Assembly (NCBI RefSeq): GCF_008710145.1
Contig: NZ_VYKL01000033.1
Location: 1 to 53,062, forward strand
Direction of reading: 5' to 3'
Source of the DNA: Niallia endozanthoxylica
GTDB taxonomy: Bacteria > Bacillota > Bacilli > Bacillales > Cytobacillaceae
Length of the DNA: 53,062 nt
Both the position numbers and the translations under genes were made by a program. How positions within the stretch are numbered: position 1 is the stretch's first letter; the number at the start of each line of letters is the position of its first letter. Positions 10,669 through 24,457 of this stretch are shown one piece after another. The notes under the pieces are model-generated. The model worked only from the letters and a program-made list of their open reading frames with translations. It did not search any database and was not told the DNA's origin.

Positions 10669-11169
10669 TTATCCTAACAGTTCTTCTACTGATTTTCCAC
10701 GTAATTTCGCTACGTCTTCAGCACGTTTCATTTGTTTTAAACCATCGATTGTAGCACGAATCATATTGATTGGTGTGTTTGTTCCTAAAGATTTAGATAG
10801 GATATCACCTACACCAGCTAATTCAAGTACCGCACGAACTGGTCCACCTGCAATAACTCCTGTACCTTCTGAAGCAGGCTTAAGAAGTACTTCACCGGCA
10901 CCGTAGTGTCCAATAACTTCGTGAGGAAGTGTTGTACCCACCATAGGCACTTCAATTAAGTTTTTCTTTGCATCTTCGATTGCTTTACGGATAGCATCAG
11001 GAACTTCCTGTGCCTTACCAGTGCCGAAGCCAACGTGACCATTTTTATCGCCAACTACTACAAGAGCAGTGAAGCGGAAACGACGTCCACCTTTAACAAC
11101 TTTCGCAACACGGTTAACCGTAACTACGCGTTCTTCTAGTTCAAGCTTATTTGGATCAATGCGACGCAT
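10669..11169 (-). CDS. rpsE: 30S ribosomal protein S5 (uS5)
   Basis: S5 lines the mRNA entry channel and affects decoding accuracy. The 166-residue product has the N-terminal double-stranded-RNA-binding-like fold with [18 protein letters not shown] near residues 24-41, a loop linked to spectinomycin resistance when altered, and the C-terminal [15 protein letters not shown] segment near 107-121. The loop shows no deletion by eye. AAAGGAGGG precedes the ATG. Operon position between rplR and rpmD is standard. Confidence 0.98.
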   Translation of the reverse strand: MRRIDPNKLELEERVVTVNRVAKVVKGGRRFRFTALVVVGDKNGHVGFGTGKAQEVPDAIRKAIEDAKKNLIEVPMVGTTLPHEVIGHYGAGEVLLKPASEGTGVIAGGPVRAVLELAGVGDILSKSLGTNTPINMIRATIDGLKQMKRAEDVAKLRGKSVEELLG

Positions 11170-11192
11170 TCTTTGTGTCCCTCCTTTATCTA

Positions 11193-11555
11193 TTAGAATT
11201 CTAAACCGTTCTCACGTGCAGCATCTGCTAATGCCTTCACGCGTCCATGATATAGGTATCCTCCACGGTCAAAAACAATAGATTTAATACCTTTCTCAAC
11301 AGCGCGTTTAGCTACTAATTCACCGATCTTAACAGCAGCATCAATATTGCTTGCAGATTCAACACTAACTTCTTTATCCAATGTAGAAGCACTTGCTAAA
11401 GTAACTCCATTAACATCATCAATTAGTTGTGCATAAATGTGTTTGTTTGAACGGTACACATTTAAACGAGGACGAGCAGCAGTTCCAGAAAGTTTAGAAC
11501 GCACACGTGCGTGTCTTTTCTTACGGACTGCATTTTTATCAGCCTTCGTAATCAT
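11193..11555 (-). CDS. rplR: 50S ribosomal protein L18 (uL18)
   Basis: L18 binds 5S rRNA and fixes it on the 50S subunit. The 120-residue product starts [25 protein letters not shown] and ends with the conserved [23 protein letters not shown] three codons upstream is in frame but overlaps the AAAGGAGTG ribosome-binding site, so I use the ATG at 11555, which gives the usual length. It lies between rplF and rpsE in the spc operon. Confidence 0.97.
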   Translation of the reverse strand: MITKADKNAVRKKRHARVRSKLSGTAARPRLNVYRSNKHIYAQLIDDVNGVTLASASTLDKEVSVESASNIDAAVKIGELVAKRAVEKGIKSIVFDRGGYLYHGRVKALADAARENGLEF

Positions 11556-11587
11556 CTTGGTCACTCCTTTCGTTTAGCTATGCAGCA

Positions 11588-12124
11588 TTACTTACCTGTT
11601 TTACCTTCCTTACGACGTACAAATTCGCCTTCATAACGAATCCCTTTGCCTTTGTATGGCTCTGGAGGACGAACGCCACGGATATTGGCAGCTAATGCGC
11701 CTACACGCTCTTTGTTTGTACCTTTTACAATAATTTTTGTATTTGCAGGTACTTCTACTTCAATACCTTCTTCAGGTTCAATTTCAACAGGGTGAGAATA
11801 ACCAACGTTTAATACAAGTTTTTTACCTTGTTTTTGTGCACGGTATCCGACACCGATTAATTCTAGTGACTTTTCAAAGCCCTTAGAAACACCTTCAACC
11901 ATGTTAGAAAGCAACGCGCGAGTCGTTCCGTGCAATGCGCGGTGTTCTTTCTGATCTGAAGGACGAGATACTGTAATCACGTTATCTTCAACCTTGATTT
12001 CGATATCAGGATTAAATGAACGAGAAAGTTCTCCCTTAGGACCTTTTACAGTCACAGTATTGTTATCAAATGAAATTGTAACTCCAGCTGGAATTTCAAT
12101 TGGTTTTTTACCTACACGAGACAT
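11588..12124 (-). CDS. rplF: 50S ribosomal protein L6 (uL6)
   Basis: L6 lies at the base of the L7/L12 stalk next to the sarcin-ricin loop. The 178-residue product has two tandem domains of the same fold and the C-terminal signature [27 protein letters not shown]. The N-terminus [14 protein letters not shown] is typical. GGAGGTGCAATAA precedes the ATG. It sits between rpsH and rplR with short gaps. Nothing departs from the Bacillus norm. Confidence 0.98.
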   Translation of the reverse strand: MSRVGKKPIEIPAGVTISFDNNTVTVKGPKGELSRSFNPDIEIKVEDNVITVSRPSDQKEHRALHGTTRALLSNMVEGVSKGFEKSLELIGVGYRAQKQGKKLVLNVGYSHPVEIEPEEGIEVEVPANTKIIVKGTNKERVGALAANIRGVRPPEPYKGKGIRYEGEFVRRKEGKTGK

Positions 12125-12154
12125 TTATTGCACCTCCATTCATGAAAAAATATA

Positions 12155-12553
12155 TTACCAAACGTACGCTAATACTTCGCCGCCCACTTGTTTAGCGCGG
12201 GCTTCTTTATCTGTTAGAACACCTTGTGAAGTAGATACTAACGCGATTCCTAGACCATTTAGTACGCGTGGTACTTCATTTGCTTTTGCATAAACACGAA
12301 GACCTGGCTTACTGATACGCTTAAGACCAGTAATTACACGCTCACTGCCAGCACCGTATTTTAAGAAAATGCGAATAATACCTTGTTTATTATCTTCAAT
12401 ATATTCAACATCACGAACGAAACCTTCACGCTTTAAAATTTCAGCAATCTCTTTCTTGACGTTAGAAGCAGGAACCTCTAACTTTTCGTGACGAACCATA
12501 TTTGCATTACGAATACGTGTAAGCAAATCGGCAATTGGATCTGTCATGACCAT
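12155..12553 (-). CDS. rpsH: 30S ribosomal protein S8 (uS8)
   Basis: S8 binds the central domain of 16S rRNA early in assembly and in E. coli represses the spc operon. The 132-residue product starts [19 protein letters not shown] and carries the C-terminal [29 protein letters not shown] block. AAGGAGGTAAATATAA precedes the ATG. It lies between rpsN and rplF. I did not recognise a 16S-like S8 target site around rplE, so regulation by S8 is not claimed here. Confidence 0.98.
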   Translation of the reverse strand: MVMTDPIADLLTRIRNANMVRHEKLEVPASNVKKEIAEILKREGFVRDVEYIEDNKQGIIRIFLKYGAGSERVITGLKRISKPGLRVYAKANEVPRVLNGLGIALVSTSQGVLTDKEARAKQVGGEVLAYVW

Positions 12554-12583
12554 TTATATTTACCTCCTTCCCAGTTTTGGGTT

Positions 12584-12787
<204 letters not shown>

Positions 12788-12794
12788 TTAGAGA

Positions 12795-13334
12795 TTACTT
12801 TTGGAATGGCATTCCGAATTGAGTTAAAAGTTCACGAGCTTCTTCATCAGTATTAGCTGTAGTTACGATAACGATATCCATACCGCGTACTTTGCTTACT
12901 TTATCATAATCAATTTCAGGGAAGATTAATTGTTCCCTAACACCAAGTGTATAGTTACCACGACCATCAAAAGACTTCTTAGAAATACCACGGAAGTCAC
13001 GTACACGTGGAAGTGAAACTGAAACTAATTTATCGAAGAATTCGTACATGCGCTCTCCACGAAGTGTAACCTTCGCACCGATAGGCATTCCTTCACGAAG
13101 ACGGAAACCAGCAATTGATTTCTTAGCACGAGTTACTAATGGTTTTTGACCACTAATTAATGCTAGTTCTTCTACTGCAACATCAAGTGATTTTGCGTTT
13201 TGAACTGCATCACCAACACCCATGTTAATTACAATCTTCTCGATTTTTGGTACTTGCATAACTGATTTATAGTTAAACTTGCTTACTAAAGCAGGAGTAA
13301 TTTCTTTAACATATTTTTCTTTTAGGCGGCTCAT
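12795..13334 (-). CDS. rplE: 50S ribosomal protein L5 (uL5)
   Basis: L5 binds 5S rRNA and forms an intersubunit bridge with S13. The 179-residue product starts [20 protein letters not shown] and has the conserved [19 protein letters not shown] near residues 28-46, [21 protein letters not shown], and the C-terminus [35 protein letters not shown] precedes the start. Operon position rplX-rplE-rpsN is the universal one. Length equals B. subtilis L5. Confidence 0.98.
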   Translation of the reverse strand: MSRLKEKYVKEITPALVSKFNYKSVMQVPKIEKIVINMGVGDAVQNAKSLDVAVEELALISGQKPLVTRAKKSIAGFRLREGMPIGAKVTLRGERMYEFFDKLVSVSLPRVRDFRGISKKSFDGRGNYTLGVREQLIFPEIDYDKVSKVRGMDIVIVTTANTDEEARELLTQFGMPFQK

Positions 13335-13360
13335 TCATTGTACCTCCCTTCTTCATTTGA

Positions 13361-13672
13361 CTATTTATCTAGAACTTCACCGGATTTTTTTGCATAACGT
13401 ACTTTTTTACCGTCCACTTCTTTTACGCCTACACGAGTTGGTTCACCGGTCTTCGGATCGATAGGCATAACGTTTGATACATGAATAGGTGCTTCCTGGT
13501 TAAAGATTCCACCTTGTGGATTCATTTGTGATGGCTTAGAGTGCTTCTTTACGATATTTACGCCTTCAACTAGAACGCGATCTTTCTTAGGGAAAGCTGC
13601 AAGAATAACACCTGTTTTGCCTTTATCTTTACCAGAGATGACCATTACTTTGTCACCTTTTTTCACATGCAT
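13361..13672 (-). CDS. rplX: 50S ribosomal protein L24 (uL24)
   Basis: L24 initiates 50S assembly and lies near the exit tunnel. The 103-residue product has an N-terminal KOW motif, [20 protein letters not shown], followed by [19 protein letters not shown] near residues 40-58. A longer frame starting eight codons upstream is rejected because AAGGAGGTG lies 7 nt before the internal ATG. It sits between rplN and rplE in the spc operon. Confidence 0.98.
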   Translation of the reverse strand: MHVKKGDKVMVISGKDKGKTGVILAAFPKKDRVLVEGVNIVKKHSKPSQMNPQGGIFNQEAPIHVSNVMPIDPKTGEPTRVGVKEVDGKKVRYAKKSGEVLDK

Positions 13673-13707
13673 CTGTTTGCACCTCCTTAAAGGCAATTAA
13701 TTTTAAA

Positions 13708-14091
<384 letters not shown>

Positions 14092-14117
14092 TCAGGATCA
14101 AGCATAATTCCGCACAA

Positions 14118-14381
<264 letters not shown>

Positions 14382-14400
14382 TTATGAACCTCCTCTCGGT

Positions 14401-16047
<1,647 letters not shown>

Positions 16048-16050
16048 TCA

Positions 16051-16329
16051 TTAACGTCTTGTTTTCTTATCGTCATTTCCATGGCCTTTGTATGCACGTG
16101 TTGGAGCAAATTCTCCAAGTTTGTGTCCGACCATATCTTCAGTGACATATACAGGTACATGTTTACGACCATCATAAACGGCAATTGTATGACCGATGAA
16201 CTGTGGGAAGATCGTTGAACGGCGTGACCAAGTTTTTACTACTTGTTTACCATTCGATTCAGTTAACTTTTCGATCTTTGTCATTAAGTGCTCATCAACA
16301 AAAGGTCCTTTTTTCAAGCTGCGACCCAT
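16051..16329 (-). CDS. rpsS: 30S ribosomal protein S19 (uS19)
   Basis: S19 is a head protein that bridges to L5 on the 50S subunit. The 92-residue product starts [22 protein letters not shown] and has the signature [25 protein letters not shown] at the C-terminus. AGGGAGGTTCAAAT precedes the ATG. It follows rplB by 60 bp, a gap that carries a perfect 9-bp hairpin. Sequence and length are ordinary. Confidence 0.98.
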   Translation of the reverse strand: MGRSLKKGPFVDEHLMTKIEKLTESNGKQVVKTWSRRSTIFPQFIGHTIAVYDGRKHVPVYVTEDMVGHKLGEFAPTRAYKGHGNDDKKTRR

Positions 16330-16354
16330 ATTTGAACCTCCCTTCGTGATTGCT

Positions 16355-16379
16355 CTACGGTTCTATCGTTGAACCGTAG
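16355..16379 (-). other. Hairpin between rplB and rpsS
   Basis: A perfect 9-bp inverted repeat (CTACGGTTC at 16355-16363, GAACCGTAG at 16371-16379) lies in the 60-bp gap, just upstream of the rpsS ribosome-binding site. No T tract follows. It may be an RNA-processing or stability element; function is unknown. Confidence 0.5.
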
Positions 16380-16389
16380 TACAACCCCG

Positions 16390-17238
<849 letters not shown>

Positions 17239-17249
17239 TTATTTCAATT

Positions 17250-17534
17250 TTATGCTTCAAAGATTTCAATTTCTTTGCTATCGGCTGTTAATTTAATAAT
17301 CGCTTTACGGCGTTTATTAGTATAACCACCAAACTTACCCATGCGCTTGAATTTACCTTTGTAGTTCATGATGTTTACTTTCTCAACATTCACACCGAAA
17401 ATCTCTTCAATAGCATCTTTAACTTGAGTCTTGTTAGCTTTAACATCAACTTCAAATGTATATTTCTTATCGGCCATTAAATCAGTAGAACGTTCAGTAA
17501 TAACGGGGCGCTTAATGATATCGCGTGCATCCAT
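17250..17534 (-). CDS. rplW: 50S ribosomal protein L23 (uL23)
   Basis: L23 sits at the exit tunnel and is the docking site for trigger factor and SRP. The 94-residue product [20 protein letters not shown] has the conserved N-terminal block and the basic segment [20 protein letters not shown]. Its ATG overlaps the rplD stop by one base (TAATG), implying coupled translation. Ordinary Bacillus L23. Confidence 0.98.
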   Translation of the reverse strand: MDARDIIKRPVITERSTDLMADKKYTFEVDVKANKTQVKDAIEEIFGVNVEKVNIMNYKGKFKRMGKFGGYTNKRRKAIIKLTADSKEIEIFEA

Positions 17535-18157
17535 TATGCAAGCACCTCCTCTACTTTTTCAACTGCTGCTTTAGTCATGATTAATTTATCATGATTTAAA
17601 ACATCTAGTACATTAATTCCGTTAGCTGTTAACACAGTAACACCTGGTAGATTACGTGCAGATAACGCTACGTTTTCATCTAGATTAGCTGTAACGATCA
17701 ATGCTTTAGAATTAACTGAAAGTGCACTTAGTACACCTTTGAAATCTTTTGTTTTTGGAGCATCGAAAGCAAGGCTTTCTAATACTACTAAGTTTTCATC
17801 CAACACTTTAGATGATAACGCAGATTTGATCGCTAAGCGACGAACTTTTTTTGGTAATTTGTAGCTGTAACTACGAGGTACTGGTCCAAAGACAGTTCCG
17901 CCTCCGCGCCATTGTGGTGATCTGATAGAACCTTGACGCGCACGTCCAGTTCCTTTTTGACGCCACGGTTTGCGTCCACCGCCAGCTACTTCTGAACGGA
18001 TTTTTGTTTTATGTGTACCTTGACGAAGTGATGCTCTTTGCATAACTACCGCTTCGAATAACACATGTTGGTTTGGTTCAATTCCAAATACAGATTCATT
18101 AAGTTCGATTTCACTTACTTTTGATCCATTTTGGCTGTATAAATCAACTTTAGGCAT
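17534..18157 (-). CDS. rplD: 50S ribosomal protein L4 (uL4)
   Basis: L4 extends a loop into the exit tunnel and in E. coli controls the S10 operon. The 207-residue product has the loop region [32 protein letters not shown] (about residues 45-76, split from one run) with the [16 protein letters not shown] signature intact. The N-terminus [19 protein letters not shown] is typical. AAGGAGGACATTAGA precedes the ATG. Whether L4 regulates this operon is not evident from sequence. Confidence 0.98.
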   Translation of the reverse strand: MPKVDLYSQNGSKVSEIELNESVFGIEPNQHVLFEAVVMQRASLRQGTHKTKIRSEVAGGGRKPWRQKGTGRARQGSIRSPQWRGGGTVFGPVPRSYSYKLPKKVRRLAIKSALSSKVLDENLVVLESLAFDAPKTKDFKGVLSALSVNSKALIVTANLDENVALSARNLPGVTVLTANGINVLDVLNHDKLIMTKAAVEKVEEVLA

Positions 18158-18182
18158 TCTAATGTCCTCCTTTCCGATTTAA

Positions 18183-18812
18183 TTACTTCGTTTTAACCGC
18201 ACTTTTAATTTTCAATAGAGCTTTTCTAGCACCTGGCACATTACCTTTAACTAATAGAAGGTTACGTTCAACATCAACCTTAACAATTTCAAGATTTTGT
18301 ACAGTTACTTGTTCTCCACCCATACGACCAGGTAATAATTTACCTTTGAATACGCGGTTTGGAGCAACTGGACCCATTGATCCAGGACGACGGTGATAAC
18401 GAGAACCGTGAGCCATTGGCCCGCGTGATTGTCCGTGGCGCTTAATTGCACCTTGGAAACCTTTACCCTTAGATACACCTGTTACATCGATTACATCGCC
18501 TTCTGCGAAAATATCAACTTTGACTTCCTGACCAACTTCATATGCTGCTAAGTCAACTCCGCGGAATTCGCGTACGAAGCGCTTAGGAGCAGTATTCGCT
18601 TTAGAAACATGCCCTTTTTCAGGTTTGTTAGAAAGCTTTTCGCGTTTATCTTCAAAACCGATTTGAATCGCTTCATATCCGTCAGTTTCAACTGATTTCT
18701 TTTGAAGAACTACGTTATTAGCAGCTTCAACAACCGTTACTGGAATAAGGTCACCATTTTCAGCAAATACTTGAGTCATACCGATCTTTCTTCCTAAGAT
18801 TCCTTTGGTCAT
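18183..18812 (-). CDS. rplC: 50S ribosomal protein L3 (uL3)
   Basis: L3 starts 50S assembly, and its central extension approaches the peptidyl-transferase centre. The 209-residue product starts [20 protein letters not shown] and carries the core [20 protein letters not shown] near residues 112-131, followed by [32 protein letters not shown] precedes the ATG. It lies between rpsJ and rplD. Sequence at the drug-sensitive core appears normal. Confidence 0.98.
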   Translation of the reverse strand: MTKGILGRKIGMTQVFAENGDLIPVTVVEAANNVVLQKKSVETDGYEAIQIGFEDKREKLSNKPEKGHVSKANTAPKRFVREFRGVDLAAYEVGQEVKVDIFAEGDVIDVTGVSKGKGFQGAIKRHGQSRGPMAHGSRYHRRPGSMGPVAPNRVFKGKLLPGRMGGEQVTVQNLEIVKVDVERNLLLVKGNVPGARKALLKIKSAVKTK

Positions 18813-18851
18813 TCGTCACACCTCCTAATTTTTTCTAATTATTTATATTAA

Positions 18852-19291
<440 letters not shown>

Positions 19292-19293
19292 CT

Positions 19294-19322
19294 ATTATAC
19301 AGAAAAGATAAAAGAAATGCAA
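19294..19322 (-). promoter_or_regulatory. S10 operon promoter, proximal
   Basis: Minus strand TTGCAT (19317-19322), 17-bp spacer, perfect TATAAT (19294-19299). Transcription would start about 125 nt before rpsJ. Confidence 0.85.
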
Positions 19323-19362
19323 CACTAAATGTTTTTTTCTTTATCTCTCGAACACTTTTCCT

Positions 19363-19391
19363 ATTATATAGTGTCATGAGGTAAATTTCAA
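19363..19391 (-). promoter_or_regulatory. S10 operon promoter, distal
   Basis: Minus strand TTGAAA (19386-19391), 17-bp spacer, perfect TATAAT (19363-19368), about 70 bp upstream of the proximal promoter. It suggests tandem promoters for the superoperon. Confidence 0.75.
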
Positions 19392-19502
19392 GCTATATTA
19401 ATATATTTTAGATTGGTATTACTGCCTATTTTTAGCCATAAAGGATATATCAGATGTGTAAGCGTGTTCCATACATATATAATAGAAGAAATACATATAT
19501 AG

Positions 19503-19535
19503 AAAAAAGCAGATGGGTCGTCACCCATCTGCTTT
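19503..19535 (-). terminator. Rho-independent terminator of tuf
   Basis: Minus strand: perfect 12-bp stem AAGCAGATGGGT/ACCCATCTGCTT with loop GACG, then TTTTTTC. It lies 19 bp after the tuf stop and separates the str operon from the S10 operon. Confidence 0.92.
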
Positions 19536-19553
19536 CAGTATATCTATCTTTTA

Positions 19554-20741
19554 TTACTCAGTGATTGTAGCAACAGATCCAGCGCCTACTGTACGGCCAC
19601 CTTCACGGATTGAGAACTTAGTTCCTTCTTCGATAGCGATTGGAGCAATAAGTTCTACAGTCATTTCAATGTTATCGCCAGGCATAACCATTTCAACACC
19701 TTCAGGTAGTTGAATGATACCAGTTACGTCAGTTGTACGGAAGTAGAACTGAGGGCGGTAGTTTGAGAAGAATGGAGTGTGACGTCCACCTTCTTCTTTT
19801 GAAAGAACGTATACTTGAGCTTTGAATTTTGTGTGTGGTTTGATTGTACCTGGTTTAGCAAGTACTTGACCACGTTGGATATCTTCACGAGCAACCCCAC
19901 GAAGAAGAGCACCGATGTTATCTCCAGCTTCAGCATAATCAAGAAGCTTACGGAACATTTCAACACCTGTTACTGTTGTTTGTTTTGGTTCTTCAGTGAA
20001 ACCAGTGATGTCTACAACGTCTCCAACTTTAACTTGTCCACGCTCAACACGACCAGTAGCAACTGTTCCACGACCAGTGATTGAGAATACATCCTCAACA
20101 GGCATCATGAATGGTTTGTCAGTGTCACGAGTTGGGTTTGGAACATACTCGTCAACTGCAGCCATAAGTTCAAGAACTTTTTCTTCCCACTCTGCTTCAC
20201 CTTCAAGAGCTTTAAGAGCAGAACCTTTAACAACAGGAATGTCATCGCCAGGGAAATCGTATTCAGATAATAGGTCACGAATTTCCATTTCAACTAATTC
20301 TAATAATTCTTCGTCATCAACCATATCACATTTGTTCATGAATACAACTAGGTAAGGAACACCTACTTGACGAGAAAGAAGAATGTGCTCACGAGTTTGT
20401 GGCATTGGACCGTCAGCAGCAGATACTACTAGGATACCACCGTCCATTTGCGCAGCACCAGTGATCATGTTTTTAACATAGTCAGCGTGTCCTGGGCAGT
20501 CAACGTGTGCATAGTGACGGTTTGCAGTTTCATACTCAACGTGAGAAGTATTGATTGTGATTCCACGCTCTTTTTCTTCAGGAGCGTTATCGATTTGGTC
20601 ATAACCTTTTGCTTCACCGCCCATTGATTTTGCAAGAACAGTAGTGATAGCAGCTGTTAGAGTTGTTTTACCATGGTCAACGTGACCAATTGTACCAATG
20701 TTAACGTGTGGCTTTGTACGATCGAATTTAGCTTTTGCCAT
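19554..20741 (-). CDS. tuf: Elongation factor Tu
   Basis: EF-Tu is the GTPase that delivers aminoacyl-tRNA to the ribosome. The 395-residue product has G1 GHVDHGKT (about residues 19-26), the switch I region [14 protein letters not shown]3 DCPGHADYV near 81-89, G4 NKCDMVDD, and the beta-barrel domains II and III ending in [18 protein letters not shown] precedes the ATG. It follows fusA by 119 bp with its own likely promoter and a structured leader, so it can be made in excess of EF-G. A strong terminator follows. Confidence 0.98.
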   Translation of the reverse strand: MAKAKFDRTKPHVNIGTIGHVDHGKTTLTAAITTVLAKSMGGEAKGYDQIDNAPEEKERGITINTSHVEYETANRHYAHVDCPGHADYVKNMITGAAQMDGGILVVSAADGPMPQTREHILLSRQVGVPYLVVFMNKCDMVDDEELLELVEMEIRDLLSEYDFPGDDIPVVKGSALKALEGEAEWEEKVLELMAAVDEYVPNPTRDTDKPFMMPVEDVFSITGRGTVATGRVERGQVKVGDVVDITGFTEEPKQTTVTGVEMFRKLLDYAEAGDNIGALLRGVAREDIQRGQVLAKPGTIKPHTKFKAQVYVLSKEEGGRHTPFFSNYRPQFYFRTTDVTGIIQLPEGVEMVMPGDNIEMTVELIAPIAIEEGTKFSIREGGRTVGAGSVATITE

Positions 20742-20786
20742 TAGGAAAATCCTCCTTTAATATATAAAAGATTAAGTATTTTTATG

Positions 20787-20815
20787 GCTGTCAGGAAGGG
20801 GCCCCTTCCCACAGC
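20787..20815 (-). other. GC-rich hairpin in the tuf leader
   Basis: A perfect 16-bp palindrome, GGAAGGGGCCCCTTCC (20794-20809), is flanked by GCTGT (20787-20791) and ACAGC (20811-20815). The transcript would form a strong stem about 45 nt before the tuf ATG. No T tract follows in the minus direction, so it is more likely a stability or pausing element than a terminator. Confidence 0.6.
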
Positions 20816-20831
20816 TTAACTTACATAAGTA

Positions 20832-20860
20832 GTTATAATTGATTTTACTTACTAAATCAA
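20832..20860 (-). promoter_or_regulatory. Candidate tuf promoter
   Basis: Minus strand TTGATT (20855-20860), 17-bp spacer, TATAAC (20832-20837), directly after the fusA stop. A separate promoter ahead of tuf is known in B. subtilis; this assignment is by pattern only. Confidence 0.55.
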
Positions 20861-22939
20861 TTACTCACCTTTATTTTTTTTGATAATTTCTTCAGAAATT
20901 GATTTTGGTACTTCTTCATAATGATCAAAGTGCATAGAGAATACACCGCGACCTTGTGTGCTTGAACGTAATGAAGTAGCATAACCAAACATTTCTGAAA
21001 GTGGAACCATCGCTTTAACAACTTGTGCATTTCCGCGTGCTTCCATACCTTCAACGCGTCCACGACGAGCTGTGATTTGACCCATGATATCTCCTAAATA
21101 TTCTTCAGGGATAACTACTTCAACCCTCATAACAGGTTCAAGGATAACTGGGCTACATTTTGATGCAGCGTTCTTCAATGCAAGTGATGCAGCAATTTTG
21201 AACGCCATTTCACTAGAGTCAACATCATGGTAAGATCCATCGAATAATCTTGCTTTAACATCAACTAATGGGAAGCCCGCTAATACACCTCTTTGAAGCG
21301 CATCTTCAAGACCAGCTTCAACTGCAGGAATATATTCACGAGGGACAACCCCACCAACGATACCATTTTCAAATTCGAAGCCTTTACCTTCTTCATTTGG
21401 AGAGAACTCAATCCAAACATGTCCGAATTGTCCACGTCCACCTGATTGACGAGCGAATTTACCTTCAACTTGTGCAGATTGGCGGAATGTTTCACGGTAA
21501 GAAACTTGTGGAGCTCCGACATTTGCTTCTACTTTAAATTCGCGACGCATACGGTCAACGATGATATCTAAGTGAAGCTCACCCATACCAGCAATGATAA
21601 CTTGTCCAGTTTCTTGATCAGTATGTGCTCTGAATGTTGGGTCTTCCTCTTGAAGCTTTTGTAAAGCCGTTGTCATTTTATCTTGGTCAGCTTTTGATTT
21701 TGGCTCAACAGATAGTTGGATAACTGGCTCTGGGAATTCCATAGATTCAAGAATAACAAGATTCTTATCATCACATAGAGTATCACCAGTAGTCGTATCT
21801 TTTAAACCAACTGCGGCTGCAATATCTCCAGCATATACTTCAGAGATTTCTTGACGGCTGTTCGCGTGCATTTGAAGGATACGTCCAACACGCTCACGCT
21901 TACCTTTTGTAGAGTTTTGGACATATGATCCAGATTGAAGTGTACCAGAGTACACACGGAAGAATGTCAATTTACCTACATAAGGATCTGTCATAACTTT
22001 AAATGCAAGTGCTGAGAATGGCTCTTCATCACTAGAATGACGCTCAACCACTTCATCGGACTCTGGAAGAGTTCCTTTGATTGCAGGTACATCAAGTGGT
22101 GATGGAAGATAGTCTACAACTGCATTAAGCATTAGTTGAACACCTTTGTTCTTAAATGCAGATCCGCAAATTACTGGGTAAAATTCAACGTTACAAGTTC
22201 CTTTACGGATTGCAGCTTTCAATTCTTCCTTAGTAATTTCTTCACCGCCAAGGTATTTTTCCATTAGATTTTCATCTAATTCAGCTACTGCTTCAAGTAA
22301 TTTTTCACGGTACTCTTCTGCTTGAGCTTTATACTCTTCAGGGATTTCAACTACCTGCATATCGGTACCAAGGTCATTTGCGTACAGAGTTGCATTCATT
22401 TCAACTAAGTCAATGATACCATTGAACTCATCTTCAGCACCGATTGGCAACTGAATTGGGTGTGCATTCGCTTGTAAGCGGTCATGGATCGTTCCAACAG
22501 AATAAAGGAAATCCGCTCCAAGTTTGTCCATTTTATTAACAAATACAACACGTGGAACACCGTATGTAGTTGCTTGGCGCCAAACTGTTTCAGTTTGAGG
22601 CTCAACACCTGACTGAGCGTCAAGTACAGCAACTGCACCATCAAGTACACGAAGTGAACGTTCAACTTCAACAGTGAAGTCTACGTGCCCTGGTGTATCA
22701 ATAATGTTTACGCGGTGACCAGCCCACTGCGCAGTAGTCGCAGCAGACGTGATCGTGATTCCGCGTTCTTGTTCTTGTTCCATCCAGTCCATCTGAGACG
22801 CGCCTTCATGTGTTTCACCGATTTTATGAATTTTACCAGTGTAATAAAGAACACGCTCAGTTGTTGTTGTTTTACCAGCATCGATGTGAGCCATGATGCC
22901 GATATTACGTGTATTTGCTAAGGAGAACTCTCTTGCCAT
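20861..22939 (-). CDS. fusA: Elongation factor G
   Basis: EF-G is the GTPase that drives translocation and, with RRF, ribosome recycling. The 692-residue product has G1 [13 protein letters not shown] (about residues 17-29), switch [15 protein letters not shown]3 DTPGHVDFT and G4 NKMDKLGAD, followed by domains II-V with [10 protein letters not shown] near residue 505 and the C-terminal [32 protein letters not shown] precedes the ATG. It lies in the str operon after rpsG. Length is standard and no fusidate-type change was assessed. Confidence 0.98.
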   Translation of the reverse strand: MAREFSLANTRNIGIMAHIDAGKTTTTERVLYYTGKIHKIGETHEGASQMDWMEQEQERGITITSAATTAQWAGHRVNIIDTPGHVDFTVEVERSLRVLDGAVAVLDAQSGVEPQTETVWRQATTYGVPRVVFVNKMDKLGADFLYSVGTIHDRLQANAHPIQLPIGAEDEFNGIIDLVEMNATLYANDLGTDMQVVEIPEEYKAQAEEYREKLLEAVAELDENLMEKYLGGEEITKEELKAAIRKGTCNVEFYPVICGSAFKNKGVQLMLNAVVDYLPSPLDVPAIKGTLPESDEVVERHSSDEEPFSALAFKVMTDPYVGKLTFFRVYSGTLQSGSYVQNSTKGKRERVGRILQMHANSRQEISEVYAGDIAAAVGLKDTTTGDTLCDDKNLVILESMEFPEPVIQLSVEPKSKADQDKMTTALQKLQEEDPTFRAHTDQETGQVIIAGMGELHLDIIVDRMRREFKVEANVGAPQVSYRETFRQSAQVEGKFARQSGGRGQFGHVWIEFSPNEEGKGFEFENGIVGGVVPREYIPAVEAGLEDALQRGVLAGFPLVDVKARLFDGSYHDVDSSEMAFKIAASLALKNAASKCSPVILEPVMRVEVVIPEEYLGDIMGQITARRGRVEGMEARGNAQVVKAMVPLSEMFGYATSLRSSTQGRGVFSMHFDHYEEVPKSISEEIIKKNKGE

Positions 22940-22989
22940 ATTGTATTTCTCCTTCCTTATTTAAGGATGTTATTAGATAAAAGTTAATC

Positions 22990-23460
22990 TTACCAACGAT
23001 AGTGAGCGAAAGCTTTGTTAGCTTCAGCCATTTTGTGAGTATCCTCACGTTTCTTAACAGATGCACCAGAGTTGTTAGCTGCATCTAGAATTTCGTTAGC
23101 TAAACGCTCTTCCATTGTTTTCTCACCGCGAAGACGAGAATAGTTAACTAACCAACGAAGACCAAGAGTTGTACGGCGATCAGGACGCACCTCAACTGGT
23201 ACTTGGTAGTTCGCACCACCAACACGGCGTGCTCTTACTTCAAGAACAGGCATGATGTTTTTTAGCGCTTGGTCGAAAACTTCCATTGGCTCTTTGCCAG
23301 TGCGCTCGCGAATGGTATCAAATGCTGCATATAAAATTGCTTGTGATTTACCTCTTTTACCATCAACCATCATTTTGTTGATTAGGCGGGTAACAAGCTT
23401 TGAATTGTAAATAGGATCTGGTAACACGTCTCTTTTTGCTACAGGACCTTTACGTGGCAT
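22990..23460 (-). CDS. rpsG: 30S ribosomal protein S7 (uS7)
   Basis: S7 nucleates assembly of the 30S head and contacts E-site tRNA. The 156-residue product starts [26 protein letters not shown] and ends in the signature [22 protein letters not shown] frame six codons longer is rejected because GAAAGGAGGAAATAAA places the ribosome at the internal ATG. It sits between rpsL and fusA. Ordinary Bacillus S7. Confidence 0.98.
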   Translation of the reverse strand: MPRKGPVAKRDVLPDPIYNSKLVTRLINKMMVDGKRGKSQAILYAAFDTIRERTGKEPMEVFDQALKNIMPVLEVRARRVGGANYQVPVEVRPDRRTTLGLRWLVNYSRLRGEKTMEERLANEILDAANNSGASVKKREDTHKMAEANKAFAHYRW

Positions 23461-23498
23461 TTTATTTCCTCCTTTCAAGAAAAGGTTATTATATTAGA

Positions 23499-23921
23499 TT
23501 ATTTTTTTGCAGGTTTCGGTCTCTTCGTACCGTATTTTGAACGTCCTTGCATACGGTTGTTAACTCCAGCAGTATCTAGTGCACCACGAACGATATGGTA
23601 ACGTACCCCTGGTAAGTCTTTTACACGTCCGCCACGGATTAACACAACACTATGTTCTTGTAGGTTATGTCCGATACCAGGAATGTATGCAGTTACCTCG
23701 ATTCCGTTAGATAAACGTACACGGGCATATTTACGTAACGCTGAGTTTGGTTTTTTCGGAGTCATTGTACCAACACGAGTACAAACACCACGTTTTTGAG
23801 GTGAAGTTAAGTTTGTTTGAGATTTCTTGAAGCTGTTGTACCCTTTGTTAAGTGCTGGTGATTTTGACTTTTCCACGATTGTTTGACGTGGTTTACGTAC
23901 TAATTGATTAATAGTAGGCAT
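23499..23921 (-). CDS. rpsL: 30S ribosomal protein S12 (uS12)
   Basis: S12 lies at the decoding centre and controls accuracy. The 140-residue product has the loop [11 protein letters not shown] with Lys56 and the second loop [17 protein letters not shown], both in the wild-type form associated with streptomycin sensitivity. It ends in a basic tail KRPKPAKK. A frame twelve codons longer is rejected since AAAGGAGGAAACATAAA lies before the internal ATG. It is the second gene of the str operon, after rplGB. Confidence 0.98.
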   Translation of the reverse strand: MPTINQLVRKPRQTIVEKSKSPALNKGYNSFKKSQTNLTSPQKRGVCTRVGTMTPKKPNSALRKYARVRLSNGIEVTAYIPGIGHNLQEHSVVLIRGGRVKDLPGVRYHIVRGALDTAGVNNRMQGRSKYGTKRPKPAKK

Positions 23922-24022
23922 TTTATGTTTCCTCCTTTCACTTTTTTGTAAGCCCACACATCCAGGTGGCTCATTTTAAGGTAAAAACAAAGTCTTTGCA
24001 GAACAATTCTACAAAAACGTTA

Positions 24023-24271
24023 TTAACTAATAATTGCTACAACTGCTGCTCCTACTTTAATACCACATATCTTCCCGAGTTTTTTCATCGAGTCAACATA
24101 GGTTACTGGAACATTGGCTTCTTCTGCCTGTGTTACGATATTCAACGTCAACCTAGGATCCGCATCCGTCGCAACCAGTACTTCAGATATGCTCTCAGTT
24201 TTAAGAGCTCTTGCAGTTTGCTTTGTTCCTATGATAATGCTTTTTGCCTGAAATACTTTTTCATAAGACAT
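24023..24271 (-). CDS. rplGB: L7Ae-family RNA-binding protein (YbxF, L7A-like)
   Basis: The 82-residue product belongs to the L7Ae/L30e family; its B. subtilis homologue YbxF binds kink-turn RNA and associates with ribosomes. Seen here are [13 protein letters not shown] near residues 10-22, [10 protein letters not shown] near 33-42, and a C-terminal [12 protein letters not shown]. The frame could start five codons earlier, but GGAGGATATTCTT precedes the ATG at 24271. It is the first gene of the str operon, directly behind a strong promoter. Its precise cellular role remains uncertain. Confidence 0.93.
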   Translation of the reverse strand: MSYEKVFQAKSIIIGTKQTARALKTESISEVLVATDADPRLTLNIVTQAEEANVPVTYVDSMKKLGKICGIKVGAAVVAIIS

Positions 24272-24315
24272 AAGAATATCCTCCAAAGTATTCGGTTACT
24301 AGGAGCACCTCTAGA

Positions 24316-24344
24316 ATATTATCACTTCGCACCAACGATGTCAA
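24316..24344 (-). promoter_or_regulatory. Promoter of the str operon (rplGB-rpsL-rpsG-fusA-tuf)
   Basis: Minus strand TTGACA (24339-24344), 17-bp spacer, TAATAT (24316-24321). The -35 element lies inside an inverted repeat (ACGATGT/ACATCGT, 24335-24350), so a protein could bind over it. Confidence 0.85.
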
Positions 24345-24422
24345 CATCGTAATTACTTTTTTTTTGAAGCTATACGAATATGTCTGCATCATCGTGCATA
24401 TATGATATTTAAATAACAATTA

Positions 24423-24450
24423 TACAGCACTCCCTTATGAGAGTGCTGTA
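24423..24450 (-). terminator. Hairpin after rpoC, likely terminator or processing site
   Basis: A perfect 10-bp stem, TACAGCACTC/GAGTGCTGTA with an 8-nt loop, lies 8 bp past the rpoC stop. Only TATAATTGTT follows on the minus strand rather than a T run, so termination may be weak or the stem may protect the 3' end. Confidence 0.6.
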
Positions 24451-24457
24451 CCATCAA

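Noticed and set aside
19996..20355. Plus-strand 119-codon open frame opposite tuf
   Set aside because: Antisense to highly conserved tuf codons; low-complexity Ser/Thr composition explains the open frame.
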